Shown here: piece by piece, positions 1 through 8,738 of the stretch | How the letters are laid out: every line of letters starts with the position of its first letter | Position numbering within the stretch: position 1 is the first letter of the stretch | The notes under the pieces: model-generated | Database searches by the model: none | Seen by the model: the letters and a program-made list of their open reading frames with translations, nothing else | What the model was told of the DNA's origin: nothing | Made by a program: the position numbers and the translations under genes | DNA from: Isoptericola chiayiensis | Lineage (GTDB): Bacteria; Actinomycetota; Actinomycetes; Actinomycetales; Cellulomonadaceae | Direction: 5' to 3' | Assembly (NCBI RefSeq): GCF_013149805.1 | Contig: NZ_JABEZT010000002.1 | Span: 1 to 64,000, forward strand | Length of the DNA stretch: 64,000 nucleotides

Positions 1-83
1 CCACTGGGTAGATAGGCCGGAAGTGGAAGACAGGACCAACGACTGTCGCAGCTGACCGGTACTAATCAGCCGACAACTTCACA
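1..83 (+). rRNA. rrl: 23S rRNA, 3' end only
   Basis: The first bases match the conserved 3' terminal helix region of bacterial 23S rRNA, including the stretch GCTGACCGGTACTAATCAGC near 51-70. The gene begins before the window. The exact 3' end is set by eye, at the end of the terminal helix pairing region. It is followed 140 bases later by a 5S gene, the normal order of an rRNA operon. Confidence 0.9.
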
Positions 84-225
84 CACCAACACACTTTGCT
101 ACGCGTCCACTGTGCGGTTCCCGAGAAACGGGCACCACCCCCACCCCCCACCACCACCACCACGGTGACCCGGGGACCAGCCAGCCACCAGCGGCCGGCG
201 AAGGGGAACCCGACAACTCGATACA

Positions 226-344
226 GTTACGGCGGTCACAGCGAAGGGGAAACGCCCGGTCCCATACCGAACCCGGAAGCTCAGCCCTTCAGCGCCGATG
301 GTACTGCCCTGGAAACGGGGTGGGAGAGTAGGACGCCGCCGGAC
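226..344 (+). rRNA. rrf: 5S rRNA
   Basis: About 119 bases with typical actinobacterial 5S landmarks: the GTTACGGCGGTCA start, the loop with GGGAAACGCCCGGTCCCAT, CCGAACCCGGAAGCTCAGCC, and GGGTGGGAGAGTAGGACGCC near the 3' end. The two ends are complementary, as expected for helix I. It lies between the 23S 3' end and a strong stem-loop. The open reading frames that run across it are not real. Confidence 0.95.
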
Positions 345-355
345 ACCCTTCACAG

Positions 356-388
356 CAGGCCCCCCACACCACCAGGTGCGGGGGGCCT
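356..388 (+). terminator. rRNA operon terminator hairpin
   Basis: AGGCCCCCCACACC (357-370 region) pairs with GGTGCGGGGGGCCT (375-388) around a four-base loop. It begins about 12 bases after the 5S gene. The stem is long and GC-rich and is followed by a short pyrimidine-rich run, so it is a good intrinsic terminator for the rRNA operon. Confidence 0.85.
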
Positions 389-479
389 GACTGCTACCCC
401 CACAGATCCCTCCGTTCGTTCGCGGCAGCGGCATCCGCCGTGGGACAATCGGTGGTCGATCCGGAGCGAGAGGACAACA

Positions 480-1544
480 GTGAACGACACGCCGCGTGAT
501 GACCGCCGTGGGGGAGAGGAGCGGCCTCGCCGCAGCAGCCCCCGTCGCGGAGGCCCGGACGACCGGGGGGAGGGTCGCGGGCGCCAGGCCGACCGGCGCG
601 GGCGCTCCACCGGAGGTCGGGACGGGGCTCGGCGCGGCGAGTCGGGCGGCGGCCGCCGTGAGCAGGGCCGTCAGCACGGTGGTGACCGTGGCCGGCGTGA
701 TGACCGGCACTCGGGCGCACGTGGCGGACCGGCGCAGCGACCCGCCCGCCCCGATCGGCCCACGGAGCCGGAGGTGGCGGAGGACGCCCACATCGGCCAG
801 CTCTCCCGCGAGACCCGTTCGCGGCTGCGGGGTCTGAGCAAGGAGAACGCCGAAGGCGTCGGCGCCCACCTGGTGATGACGGGTCGTCTGCTGGACGTCG
901 ACCCCGAGCGCGCCTACCAGCACGCCCAGGCCGCCGTGCGCCGCGCCGGACGTATCGACGTCGTGCGCGAGGCCGCCGGACTGGCGGCGTACGCGTCGGG
1001 ACGCTACGCCGAGGCGCTGCGCGAGCTGCGCACCGTCCGGCGCCTGAACGGGTCGTCCGAGCACCTGCCGTTGATGGCCGACGCCGAACGCGGTCTCGGC
1101 CGCCCGGAGCGCGCCATCGCGCTCGCACGCTCCGAGGAGGCGAGCACGCTCGACGCCGACGCGCGGACCGAGCTCGCGATCGTCGTCAGCGGGGCCCGCA
1201 GCGACCTCGGTGAGCACGATGCAGCGCTCGCCGTGCTCGACCGCATCCCGGTCGCCGAACGGCAGGGTGACCTGGGGCTGCGCGTGCTGCAGGCCCGTGC
1301 GGTGGCGCTCGAGACCGCCGGCCGGACCGACGAGGCCGCCGAGCTGTTGGCCGGCGTGGACCGTGCCGCCCTGGACCGGGCGCTCGGGGTGGACGACGCG
1401 CCGGACGCCGACGTCGTGGTGTTCGACACGTTCGACGAGGAGTCCGCGCCCGCGCCCGCGGACGCCGACGACGACCCGGCGCAGGACGCGGGCTCGGGCG
1501 ACGCGGCCGGGACGCGGCCGGGTGGCGCCGAGGACGACCGGTGA
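480..1544 (+). CDS. TPR-like protein with RG-rich N-terminus
   Basis: The product is 354 residues. GTG at 480 was chosen because GAGAGGA lies just upstream; the open frame further upstream runs through the 5S gene. Residues 1 to about 100 are very rich in Arg, Gly and Asp and look disordered. Residues 110-300 are helical, with alternating Ala/Leu/Arg patterns typical of TPR-like repeats (for example the segments containing YAEALRELRTVRRL and AALAVLDRIPVAER). The C-terminal 50 residues are acidic. The stop overlaps the next start by 4 bp (GTGA), so translation is probably coupled to the HAD phosphatase. The function is unknown; actinobacterial homologues are usually called tetratricopeptide repeat proteins. 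Confidence 0.8.
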   Translation: MNDTPRDDRRGGEERPRRSSPRRGGPDDRGEGRGRQADRRGRSTGGRDGARRGESGGGRREQGRQHGGDRGRRDDRHSGARGGPAQRPARPDRPTEPEVAEDAHIGQLSRETRSRLRGLSKENAEGVGAHLVMTGRLLDVDPERAYQHAQAAVRRAGRIDVVREAAGLAAYASGRYAEALRELRTVRRLNGSSEHLPLMADAERGLGRPERAIALARSEEASTLDADARTELAIVVSGARSDLGEHDAALAVLDRIPVAERQGDLGLRVLQARAVALETAGRTDEAAELLAGVDRAALDRALGVDDAPDADVVVFDTFDEESAPAPADADDDPAQDAGSGDAAGTRPGGAEDDR

Positions 1545-2551
1545 CCGCCACGCTGCGCGCGTGCGGGACGCCGCTCGCCGAGGCGTACGACCTGGCTCTG
1601 GTCGACCTCGACGGCGTCGCCTACGCCGGGCACCTGCCCATCGAGCACGCTGCTGCGAGCCTCGTGGCTGCCCGCGAGCGCGGCCTGGCGCAGGTGTTCG
1701 TGACGAACAACGCCTCGCGGGAGCCCGAGGACGTGGCCGGGCAGCTGTCCGAGCTGGACATCCCGACCCGCCCGGACGACGTCATGACGGCGGCGCAGGC
1801 GTGCGCGGCCCTGCTGCGCACCCGCCTCGAACCGGGTGCCCGCGTGCTCGTGGTCGGGGGCGCCGGGCTGGTCACCGCCGTGCGCAAGGCCGGTTTCGAC
1901 GTCGTGCGCTCCGCGCAGGACGATCCCGCGGCGGTCGCCCAGGGCTACGCCGCCGAGCTCGGCTGGCACGACCTGGCCGAGGCCGCCTACGCGGTGGCCG
2001 CCGGCGCCTGGCACGTGGCGAGCAACCGGGACATGTCGCTGCCCACCGCCCGGGGGTTCGCACCCGGCAACGGTGCGCTCGTCGCCGCCGTGGTGGCGGC
2101 CACGGGGGTGGAGCCCGACAGCGCCGGCAAGCCCGCCCCGACGATGTACCGGTTGGCCGTCGACGAGCACGGGGCCGAGCGCCCGCTGGTGATCGGCGAC
2201 CGTCTCGACACGGACCTGGCCGGGGCGCGGTCGGCCGGCTACCCGGGGCTGCACGTGCTCACGGGGGTCTCCTCGGCGCGCGACGCCGTCCTGGCGTCCC
2301 CGGGTCTGCGCCCCGACTTCGTCGGAGCCGACCTGCGCTCGCTGCTCGAGCCGCACCCCGCGCCCGAGCAGGAGGACGGCTGGTGGCGCTGCGGCGGTCG
2401 AGCGGCCCGTGTCGTGGACGACCGCCTCGAGCTGGACCGTGAGGGACCCGCGGGCATCGACCTGGTGCGGGCCGCCTGCGCCGCAGCCTGGGACGCCGTC
2501 GACGCCGGGACCCGGCTGGACGCGGAATCCGTCCCGGACCTGCAGGGCTGA
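1541..2551 (+). CDS. HAD-IIA family hydrolase (NagD/PGP-like)
   Basis: The product is 336 residues. HAD motif I is LVDLDGVAY near residue 23, with the nucleophile Asp and the DxDG signature. Motif II is VTNNAS near residue 58. Motif III/IV is KPAPTMY plus VIGDRLDTDL near residues 196-227. The IIA-type cap lies between motifs II and III. NagD and phosphoglycolate phosphatases of this family dephosphorylate small sugar phosphates or damaged glycolytic metabolites; the substrate here cannot be told. About 60 extra residues follow the HAD core. The gene starts inside the TPR gene by a 4-bp overlap. This position, before tlyA, matches the Rv1692 region of mycobacteria as I recall it. Confidence 0.9.
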   Translation: MTATLRACGTPLAEAYDLALVDLDGVAYAGHLPIEHAAASLVAARERGLAQVFVTNNASREPEDVAGQLSELDIPTRPDDVMTAAQACAALLRTRLEPGARVLVVGGAGLVTAVRKAGFDVVRSAQDDPAAVAQGYAAELGWHDLAEAAYAVAAGAWHVASNRDMSLPTARGFAPGNGALVAAVVAATGVEPDSAGKPAPTMYRLAVDEHGAERPLVIGDRLDTDLAGARSAGYPGLHVLTGVSSARDAVLASPGLRPDFVGADLRSLLEPHPAPEQEDGWWRCGGRAARVVDDRLELDREGPAGIDLVRAACAAAWDAVDAGTRLDAESVPDLQG

Positions 2552-2635
2552 CCCCGGGCCGTGCGCCGTCCGGGTCCTGCGCCCACCAGCAGGTAGCGTT
2601 TGACCCGGACCGTCCGGGAGCGAGAGGAGGGGGAC

Positions 2636-2842
2636 ATGACCCAGGATCCGACCGGGACCAGGCCTGCGCCGTCCGGCCGCGAGTCCGAGGTCGTCTCGGA
2701 CCTCCGTGACCTCGCCGACCTCCCCGTGGCCGAGCACGCGGCACGCTTCGACGCCGTGCACGACCGTCTGCGCGCCCGGCTCGACCAGGACGACGAGACC
2801 ACGAGCCCGGAGGCGGGCGACGCCGACAGGACGGGGCGCTGA
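2636..2842 (+). CDS. Small conserved protein upstream of tlyA
   Basis: The product is 68 residues. ATG at 2636 follows a strong GAGAGGAGG (2622-2630), which decides against the longer frame from 2600. The middle is an amphipathic helical segment (residues about 18-46, including LRDLADLPVAEHAARFDAVH) between polar tails. Its stop TGA shares one base with the tlyA start (TGATG). A similarly small gene sits between the HAD phosphatase and tlyA in mycobacteria (Rv1693, from memory). The function is unknown. Confidence 0.75.
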   Translation: MTQDPTGTRPAPSGRESEVVSDLRDLADLPVAEHAARFDAVHDRLRARLDQDDETTSPEAGDADRTGR

Positions 2843-3765
2843 TGCCCGGCCGCGTGGACGTCGAGCTCGTGCGGCGCGGCCTCGCCCGGTCCCGGGCGCA
2901 GGCCGCCGCTCTCGTGAGCTCGGGCAGGGTGCTGTCCGACGGCCGACCGGTCGCCAAGCCCGCCGCCCCGACCGGACCGGACACCGTGCTGGCCGTGGTC
3001 CCGGACGCCGACGACGCCGGGCACGTCTCGCGCGCGGGCGGCAAGCTGGCCGGCGCCCTGGACGCGCTGGCCGCGCACCCGCGGGGCAGCGGCGTCACCG
3101 ACCGGGTGCAGGACGGCGTGTGCCTCGACCTGGGGGCCTCGACGGGCGGGTTCACCGACGTCCTGCTGCGCCGCGGTGCCGCCGGCGTCGTCGCCCTCGA
3201 CGTGGGGCACGGCCAGCTCGTGCCCGAGCTGCGCGCCGACCCGCGCGTCGCCGTCGTCGAGGGCTTCAACGTCCGCGACCTGACGGCCGACGACCTGCAG
3301 TCCCCGCCGGACCTGGTGGTGGGGGACCTGTCGTTCATCTCGCTGCGCCTCGTGGTGCCTGCCGTCGCCCGGTCCGTCGGCGCCGGCGTCCCGGCGGTGC
3401 TGCTCGTCAAGCCGCAGTTCGAGGTGGGACGCGAACGACTCGGGCACGGCGGCGTGGTGCGCGACCCGGCGCTGCACGTCCGCAGCGTCGTCGATGTCGC
3501 GGCGGCCGCCCGGCACGTCGGCCTGGTGCCGCGCGGAGTCGTGCCGTCCCCGCTGCCCGGCCCGAGCGGCAACCGGGAGTACTTCGTGTGGTTCGTCCGG
3601 GCCGACGACCCGAGCGTGGAGGCCCCGCCGACGGGACCGGTGCCACCCGGCGCCGGACCGGACGACGCCGTGGTCGCTGCGGCCGAGCGGGCCGTCGCGT
3701 GGCAGCCGGGTGACGGGCTGCCGCCGGTCGAGCTGTGCGGCACCGTCGCGGGAGGAGCGTCATGA
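2842..3765 (+). CDS. tlyA: TlyA family rRNA 2'-O-methyltransferase
   Basis: The product is 307 residues. Residues 1-60 are an S4 RNA-binding domain (RVDVELVRRGLARSRAQA). The FtsJ-like methyltransferase domain follows, with the SAM-binding motif LDLGASTGGFTD at about 95-106, DVGHGQL, and catalytic-type residues in VGDLSFISLR and LLVKPQFE. TlyA methylates ribose 2'-OH groups in 16S and 23S rRNA, and its loss gives capreomycin resistance in mycobacteria. The C-terminus is extended by about 50 residues. It overlaps the next gene, nadK, by 4 bp (ATGA). Confidence 0.93.
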   Translation: MPGRVDVELVRRGLARSRAQAAALVSSGRVLSDGRPVAKPAAPTGPDTVLAVVPDADDAGHVSRAGGKLAGALDALAAHPRGSGVTDRVQDGVCLDLGASTGGFTDVLLRRGAAGVVALDVGHGQLVPELRADPRVAVVEGFNVRDLTADDLQSPPDLVVGDLSFISLRLVVPAVARSVGAGVPAVLLVKPQFEVGRERLGHGGVVRDPALHVRSVVDVAAAARHVGLVPRGVVPSPLPGPSGNREYFVWFVRADDPSVEAPPTGPVPPGAGPDDAVVAAAERAVAWQPGDGLPPVELCGTVAGGAS

Positions 3766-4718
3766 CCCGGCGGGTGCTCATCGTCACGCACGGCGGTCGG
3801 CCGGAGGCGGTGGCCGCCATGTCCGAGGCCGTCGAGGAGCTTGAGCGCGCCGGGTTCGAGGTGGCGCTGCACGACGACGACCTCGCCGAGTCGTTCGGCG
3901 ACCAGATGTCCGCCGCGCGTCTGAGCGAGGGGGTCGCGGAGTCCGAGGTCGTCATGGTGCTCGGCGGGGACGGCACGATCCTGCGGGCCGCCGAGCTGAC
4001 GCACGGCAGCCGGGTCCCGCTCCTCGGCGTGAACCTGGGCCACGTCGGCTTCCTCGCCGAGTCGGAGCGGGAGAACCTGCACGACGCCGTGCGCCGCGTC
4101 GCCGCTCGCGACTACGTCGTCGAGGAGCGGTGCGTCGTCGACGTCGTCGTCGAACGCCCCGGCGAGTCCGAACCCGTCACCGGCTGGGCACTGAACGAGG
4201 CCACGGTGGAGAAGGCCTCCCGCGAACGGGTGATGGAGGTGGGTATCGGCGTCGACGGACGTCCGCTCAGCTCGTTCGGGTGCGACGGCGTGGTCGTCTC
4301 GACGGCCACCGGGTCGACGGCGCACGCCTTCTCGGCGGGCGGGCCGGTCATGTGGCCCGACGTGGACGCCGTGCTGCTGGTCCCGCTGGCGGCGCACGCG
4401 CTGTTCGCCCGACCGCTGGTGATCGGTCCGGGATCGTCCTACACGGTGAAGATCCTCGACCGCAGCCCGGTGCCGGGTGTGCTCGCCTGCGACGGCCGGC
4501 GCACCATCGAGCTGCCCGTCGGGTCCCGGGTGCACGTGCGCCGGGGTGCCGTGCCGCTGCGGTTCGCGCGGCTGGCGCACGCGCCGTTCACGGACCGGCT
4601 CGTCTCGAAGTTCAACCTGCCGGTGATCGGCTGGCGCGAGGCGGCCGCGGACGGTGCGCGGCGGCCGGCGCGGGCCCGCGGCGAGGCCGCGACCGACCAC
4701 CACGAGAAGGAGGCGTGA
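3762..4718 (+). CDS. nadK: NAD kinase
   Basis: The product is 318 residues. ATG at 3762 overlaps the tlyA stop and has GGAGGAG upstream, so the longer frame from 3735 is rejected. GGDGT at 68-72 is the ATP/polyphosphate-binding motif. The second conserved block (NEATVEKASRER, then GCDGVVVSTATGSTA) carries the NAD-binding residues. It phosphorylates NAD to NADP and is the cell's main entry to NADP. It sits between tlyA and recN, as in many actinobacteria. Confidence 0.95.
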   Translation: MTRRVLIVTHGGRPEAVAAMSEAVEELERAGFEVALHDDDLAESFGDQMSAARLSEGVAESEVVMVLGGDGTILRAAELTHGSRVPLLGVNLGHVGFLAESERENLHDAVRRVAARDYVVEERCVVDVVVERPGESEPVTGWALNEATVEKASRERVMEVGIGVDGRPLSSFGCDGVVVSTATGSTAHAFSAGGPVMWPDVDAVLLVPLAAHALFARPLVIGPGSSYTVKILDRSPVPGVLACDGRRTIELPVGSRVHVRRGAVPLRFARLAHAPFTDRLVSKFNLPVIGWREAAADGARRPARARGEAATDHHEKEA

Positions 4719-4720
4719 GG

Positions 4721-6427
4721 GTGCTCGAGGAGATCGCGATCGAGGACCTCGGGGTGATCCGCGCGGCGCGGGTCCCGCTGTCCGCCGGGCTGACGGTCAT
4801 CACGGGTGAGACCGGTGCCGGCAAGACGATGGTCCTGACCGGTCTGGGGCTGCTGATGGGCGGCAAGGCCGACCCGGGCGGCGTCCGGCCGGGTGCGGAG
4901 CGCGCCGTCGTGGAGGGGCGGCTCGACCTGAGCCGTTTCCCGTCCGTCGCCGCCCGGGTGGACGACGCCGGCGGCACGGTCGACGACGACGGCAGCGTCG
5001 TCGTGCTGCGCACGGTGGCGGGCGGTCGTTCCCGCGCCCACCTGGGCGGTCGGGGCGTGCCGCAGGGGGTGCTCGCCGAGATCGCCGACGAGCTCGTGAC
5101 GGTCCACGGCCAGGCAGACCAGCTGCGGCTGCGCACGCCCGGCAAGCAGCGCGAGGCGCTCGACCGCTTCGCGGGGCGGGCACACGCCCAGGTGCTGGCG
5201 GACTACCGGGCGGCCTGGTCCGAGCGGGCCGGTCTGCAGTCCGAGATCGAGAACCTCACGGCTCGCGCGGCGGAGCGGGCGCGGGAGGCCGAGCTGTTGC
5301 GCCTCGGGCTGGCCGAGGTCGAGCGCATCGACCCCCAACCGGGTGAGGACGTCGAGCTGACGACGCTCGTCGGTCGGCTCGGCAACGCCGAGCAGCTGCG
5401 CCAGGGCGCCCAGCTCGCGCACGACGCCGTCGCCGGCGAGGACATGGAGACCGAGGGGTCGGCCGTGCACGCGGTCGAGCGGGCGCGGCGGGCGCTGGAC
5501 GCCGTGGCCGGCGACGACCCCGCGCTGGCCGAGCAGGTCGGCCGCCTCACCGAGGCGGGGTACGTGCTGGCGGACGTCGCCACCGAGCTCTCCTCGTACG
5601 TCGCGGACCTGCAGGCCGACCCCGCCGCCCTGGAGACCGCGCACGCCCGCCTGGCCGAGCTCGGGACGTTGACGCGCAGCTACGGGGACACCGTCGACGA
5701 CGTCCTGCGCTGGTCCTCCGAGGCGGGGCTGCGGCTGCTGGACCTGGACGACGGCGGCGAGCGCGTCGAGGCGATGCGCGGGCGGGTCGCGGAGCTGGAC
5801 GAGCGGCTCGCGGAGCTGGCCGAGCAGGTCACCCGGGGCCGGTCGACAGCGGCCGGACGCCTCGCCGAGGCCGTCACCGCCGAGCTCGGCGGGCTCGCGA
5901 TGGGCGGCGCCAGCCTGCAGGTGAGCGTGCTGCCGGCCGAGCCCGGCCCGCAGGGCGCCGACCAGGTGTCCTTCGAGCTGGTGGCCCACCCCGGGGCTCC
6001 GGCGCGGCCCCTGGGCAAGGGCGCCTCGGGCGGTGAGCTGTCCCGCGTGATGCTCGCCGTCGAGGTGGCGTTGGCCACGGCCGCGGACGACGCCGCGGGC
6101 ACGGTGCTGCCCACGTTCGTCTTCGACGAGGTGGACGCCGGCGTCGGTGGCCGGGCCGCCGTCGAGGTGGGCCGCCGTCTGGCCGCGCTCGCCCGGCGCA
6201 CGCAGGTGGTGGTGGTCACGCACCTGGCGCAGGTCGCGGCGTTCGCGGACACCCACCTGGTGGTGACCAAGTCCACCGACGACGTCGACACCGTCACGGG
6301 CGTGCGCCCCGTCGTCGACGACGACCGGGTGCGCGAGCTGGCGCGGATGCTCTCCGGGCAGGACGGTTCCGAGACGGCTCGTCAGCACGCGGTGGAACTG
6401 CTGGAGTCCTCCGCCGTGGGACGATGA
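4721..6427 (+). CDS. recN: DNA repair protein RecN
   Basis: The product is 568 residues, an SMC-like ATPase for double-strand break repair. Walker A is GETGAGKT at 29-36. The middle is a long coiled coil (Glu/Ala/Arg-rich, about 150-390). The C-terminal head has the signature KGASGGELSRVMLAVE, Walker B TFVFDEVDAGVGG and a conserved VVVTHLAQVAA. GTG at 4721 has AAGGAGG at 4707-4713 with good spacing. GTG at 4715 would overlap nadK but sits too close to that site. The 3' end overlaps steA by 4 bp. Confidence 0.95.
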   Translation: MLEEIAIEDLGVIRAARVPLSAGLTVITGETGAGKTMVLTGLGLLMGGKADPGGVRPGAERAVVEGRLDLSRFPSVAARVDDAGGTVDDDGSVVVLRTVAGGRSRAHLGGRGVPQGVLAEIADELVTVHGQADQLRLRTPGKQREALDRFAGRAHAQVLADYRAAWSERAGLQSEIENLTARAAERAREAELLRLGLAEVERIDPQPGEDVELTTLVGRLGNAEQLRQGAQLAHDAVAGEDMETEGSAVHAVERARRALDAVAGDDPALAEQVGRLTEAGYVLADVATELSSYVADLQADPAALETAHARLAELGTLTRSYGDTVDDVLRWSSEAGLRLLDLDDGGERVEAMRGRVAELDERLAELAEQVTRGRSTAAGRLAEAVTAELGGLAMGGASLQVSVLPAEPGPQGADQVSFELVAHPGAPARPLGKGASGGELSRVMLAVEVALATAADDAAGTVLPTFVFDEVDAGVGGRAAVEVGRRLAALARRTQVVVVTHLAQVAAFADTHLVVTKSTDDVDTVTGVRPVVDDDRVRELARMLSGQDGSETARQHAVELLESSAVGR

Positions 6428-7626
6428 GCCCGATGAGACCGATCCTGCGCCGGGCCGACCGGGCCCCCGAGACCAGCGACGACACCGCCGAGCCGGGTGG
6501 CCCGGCGCGCGTCGGTGCGCGGACGAAGGACCTGACCAAGCGGCTCCGGGCCGGTGACGTGGCGATCATCGACCACGCCGACGTCGACCGGGTCGCCGCC
6601 GACGCCCTCGTCGCCGCCGGCCCGTGCGCGGTGCTCAACGCCGCGGCGTCGACCACCGGCCGCTACCCCAACGCCGGTCCGGACATCCTCGTGCGTGCGG
6701 GCATCGTGCTCATCGACGCCCTCGGACCGCAGATCATGGACGTCGCCGAGGGCGCCCGCGTGACGTTCGACGGCGGCACGGTGCTGGTCGACGGCACCGA
6801 GTACGCCACGGGCACCCGCCAGACCCCCGAGACGATCGAGCGGGACCTGGCCGCGGCACGCGAGGGGCTGTCCGACGAGATCGAGAGCTTCGCGGAGAAC
6901 ACCCTCACCTACCTGCGCCGGGAGCGGGACCTGCTGCTCGACGGCGTCGGCGTGCCCGACGTGCGCACCCGCTTCGAGGGGCGCCACGTGCTGATCGTGG
7001 TGCGCGGCTACCACTACCGCGAGGACCTCGCGATGCTGCGGTCCTACATCGCCGAGAACCGGCCCGTGCTCGTCGGCGTGGACGGCGGGGCCGACGCGAT
7101 CCTGGACGCCGGGATGCAGCCCGACATGATCGTCGGCGACATGGACTCGGTCTCGGACAAGGCGTTGACCAGCGGCGCCGAGATCGTCGTCCACGCCTAC
7201 CGCGACGGCAACGCCCCGGGCATGGACCGGGTGCGGGCGCTCGGGGTCGACCCGGTCCCGTTCCCGGCGACCGGGACCAGCGAGGACATCGCGATGCTGC
7301 TCGCCGACGACAAGGACGCCGAGCTGATCGTCGCCGTCGGGACCCACGCCACCCTGGTGGAGTTCCTCGACAAGGGGCGTGCCGGCATGGCCAGCACGTT
7401 CCTGACGCGCCTACGGGTGGGTGGCAAGCTCGTCGACGCCAAGGGCGTCTCGCGCCTGTACCGGACCCGGATCTCCAACCTCCAGCTGACGCTGCTGTCG
7501 CTTGCCGGCGTCGCCGCCGTCCTCGCCGCGCTCTGGTCCACGGCCGCCGGGCAGACGGCGTTCGGACTCGTCGGCGCGCAGTTCGACGACATCGTGTCGT
7601 GGGTCGGTAGCCTCTTCGGCGGCTGA
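6424..7626 (+). CDS. steA: Cytokinetic ring protein SteA
   Basis: The product is 400 residues. The middle has a thiamin-pyrophosphokinase-like fold, recognisable from GVDGGADAILDAGMQPDMIV followed by GDMDSVSD and FPATGTSEDIAMLLA. The C-terminus has one membrane segment (about 360-380, LSLAGVAAVLAALWSTAA). SteA was described in Corynebacterium glutamicum as a divisome protein that recruits SteB and affects cell-wall hydrolysis at division. The neighbour downstream is the SteB/MctB-type gene, which supports the call. Translation is coupled to recN by an ATGA overlap. Confidence 0.88.
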   Translation: MSPMRPILRRADRAPETSDDTAEPGGPARVGARTKDLTKRLRAGDVAIIDHADVDRVAADALVAAGPCAVLNAAASTTGRYPNAGPDILVRAGIVLIDALGPQIMDVAEGARVTFDGGTVLVDGTEYATGTRQTPETIERDLAAAREGLSDEIESFAENTLTYLRRERDLLLDGVGVPDVRTRFEGRHVLIVVRGYHYREDLAMLRSYIAENRPVLVGVDGGADAILDAGMQPDMIVGDMDSVSDKALTSGAEIVVHAYRDGNAPGMDRVRALGVDPVPFPATGTSEDIAMLLADDKDAELIVAVGTHATLVEFLDKGRAGMASTFLTRLRVGGKLVDAKGVSRLYRTRISNLQLTLLSLAGVAAVLAALWSTAAGQTAFGLVGAQFDDIVSWVGSLFGG

Positions 7627-7673
7627 GCGCCGCCGGCACGACCCACCCCTCATCAAGGAGCCCGCAGAACCCC

Positions 7674-8738
7674 GTGATCGACTTCCGATACCACCTCGTC
7701 TCGCTGATCAGCGTCTTCCTCGCGCTCGCGGTCGGCATCATCCTCGGCGCCGGGCCGCTGCAGAACGCCATCGGCGACCAGCTGACCGACCAGGTGGAGG
7801 CGCTGCGCGACGAGCGCACGGCCCTGCGCGACAGTCTCGCCGAGACCGAGGCGGAGCTGTCCGACCAGAACGCGTTCGCCCTGGCGGCGGGTGCCGAGTT
7901 GGTCGACGGATCGCTGGACGGCGTGGCCGTCGCGGTGGTCGACGCGGACGCGGTGCCCGACACCCTGGAGATCGAGGTCGTCAACCAGCTGGAGGCGGCC
8001 GGTGCCCGTGTCGTCGCCCAGACCTCCCTGACCCCGGCGTGGTCGTCGCTCGAGGACGAGGTGCTGCGGGGCACGGTGGCGGACGGGCAGCGCTCGCAGC
8101 TGGGCGACCTGGTGCCGCAGGACGCCACCACGTCCGAGGTGCTCGGCACCGTCCTGGGGCTGTCGCTGACCGAGGCCGACGCGCAGGGCTCCGGCGCTCG
8201 CGCGGAACGCGCGGTCGAGCTCTACCAGCTGCTGGCGTCCGTGGGCCTGCTGGAGTCGCGGTTCGCGCCGTCCGCCCCCGCCGACGCCGTGCTCCTCCTG
8301 GCCCCGGGTGGTGAGGACGCCGCGGCGACCGCCTCGCCCGACGACGAGGCGCCCGCGGAGGACGTCGACATGGTCAGCACGGTCTCCGCTCTCGAGGAGA
8401 TCGCCGGGACGACGGTCGTGGCCGGACCGACGCTCCTCGAGGGCGACCTGGTGGCCGACGTCCGCGGCGACGAGCAGGTGGCGGAGTCCGTGAGCACCGT
8501 CAGCGGGATCGAGCAGGAGATCCTGCGCATGGACGTGCCCCTGGCCCTCGCCGCGCAGCACGCGGGACAGGTGGGGCACTACGGCTTCGAGGAGGGCGCC
8601 ACGCCGGTGCCGCCCGCCGTGGACCTGAGCGCCGGGGACGACACCTCCGACGGCGCCGACGACAGCGGGGACGACTCCGGGACCGACGGCTCCGGGGCGC
8701 AGGACGCCACCGGTGACGAGACGGAGGAGAGCTCCTGA
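7674..8738 (+). CDS. steB: SteB/MctB family protein (copper transporter family)
   Basis: The product is 354 residues, from a GTG start. An N-terminal membrane segment (VSLISVFLALAVGIILGAG, about 9-27) is followed at once by a coiled coil (about 30-70), then an extracytoplasmic domain and an Asp/Ser/Gly-rich disordered tail. The family is often named after M. tuberculosis MctB (copper homeostasis), but the steA neighbourhood fits the SteB division partner better. AAGGAG lies 13 bases upstream of the start, which is rather far. It shares one base with the next gene. Confidence 0.85.
   Translation: MIDFRYHLVSLISVFLALAVGIILGAGPLQNAIGDQLTDQVEALRDERTALRDSLAETEAELSDQNAFALAAGAELVDGSLDGVAVAVVDADAVPDTLEIEVVNQLEAAGARVVAQTSLTPAWSSLEDEVLRGTVADGQRSQLGDLVPQDATTSEVLGTVLGLSLTEADAQGSGARAERAVELYQLLASVGLLESRFAPSAPADAVLLLAPGGEDAAATASPDDEAPAEDVDMVSTVSALEEIAGTTVVAGPTLLEGDLVADVRGDEQVAESVSTVSGIEQEILRMDVPLALAAQHAGQVGHYGFEEGATPVPPAVDLSAGDDTSDGADDSGDDSGTDGSGAQDATGDETEESS

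Noticed and set aside
96-479. N-terminal extension of the TPR protein
   Set aside because: The open frame crosses the 5S rRNA gene and its terminator. The start at 480 has a ribosome site.
1004-2761. Long minus-strand ORF opposite the HAD gene
   Set aside because: High-GC coding DNA produces long antisense frames. The sequence is His/Gly/Arg/Val-rich without motifs, unlike the plus-strand HAD protein.
4439-6388. Long minus-strand ORF opposite recN
   Set aside because: Same antisense effect; recN has complete ATPase motifs, while the antisense frame has none.
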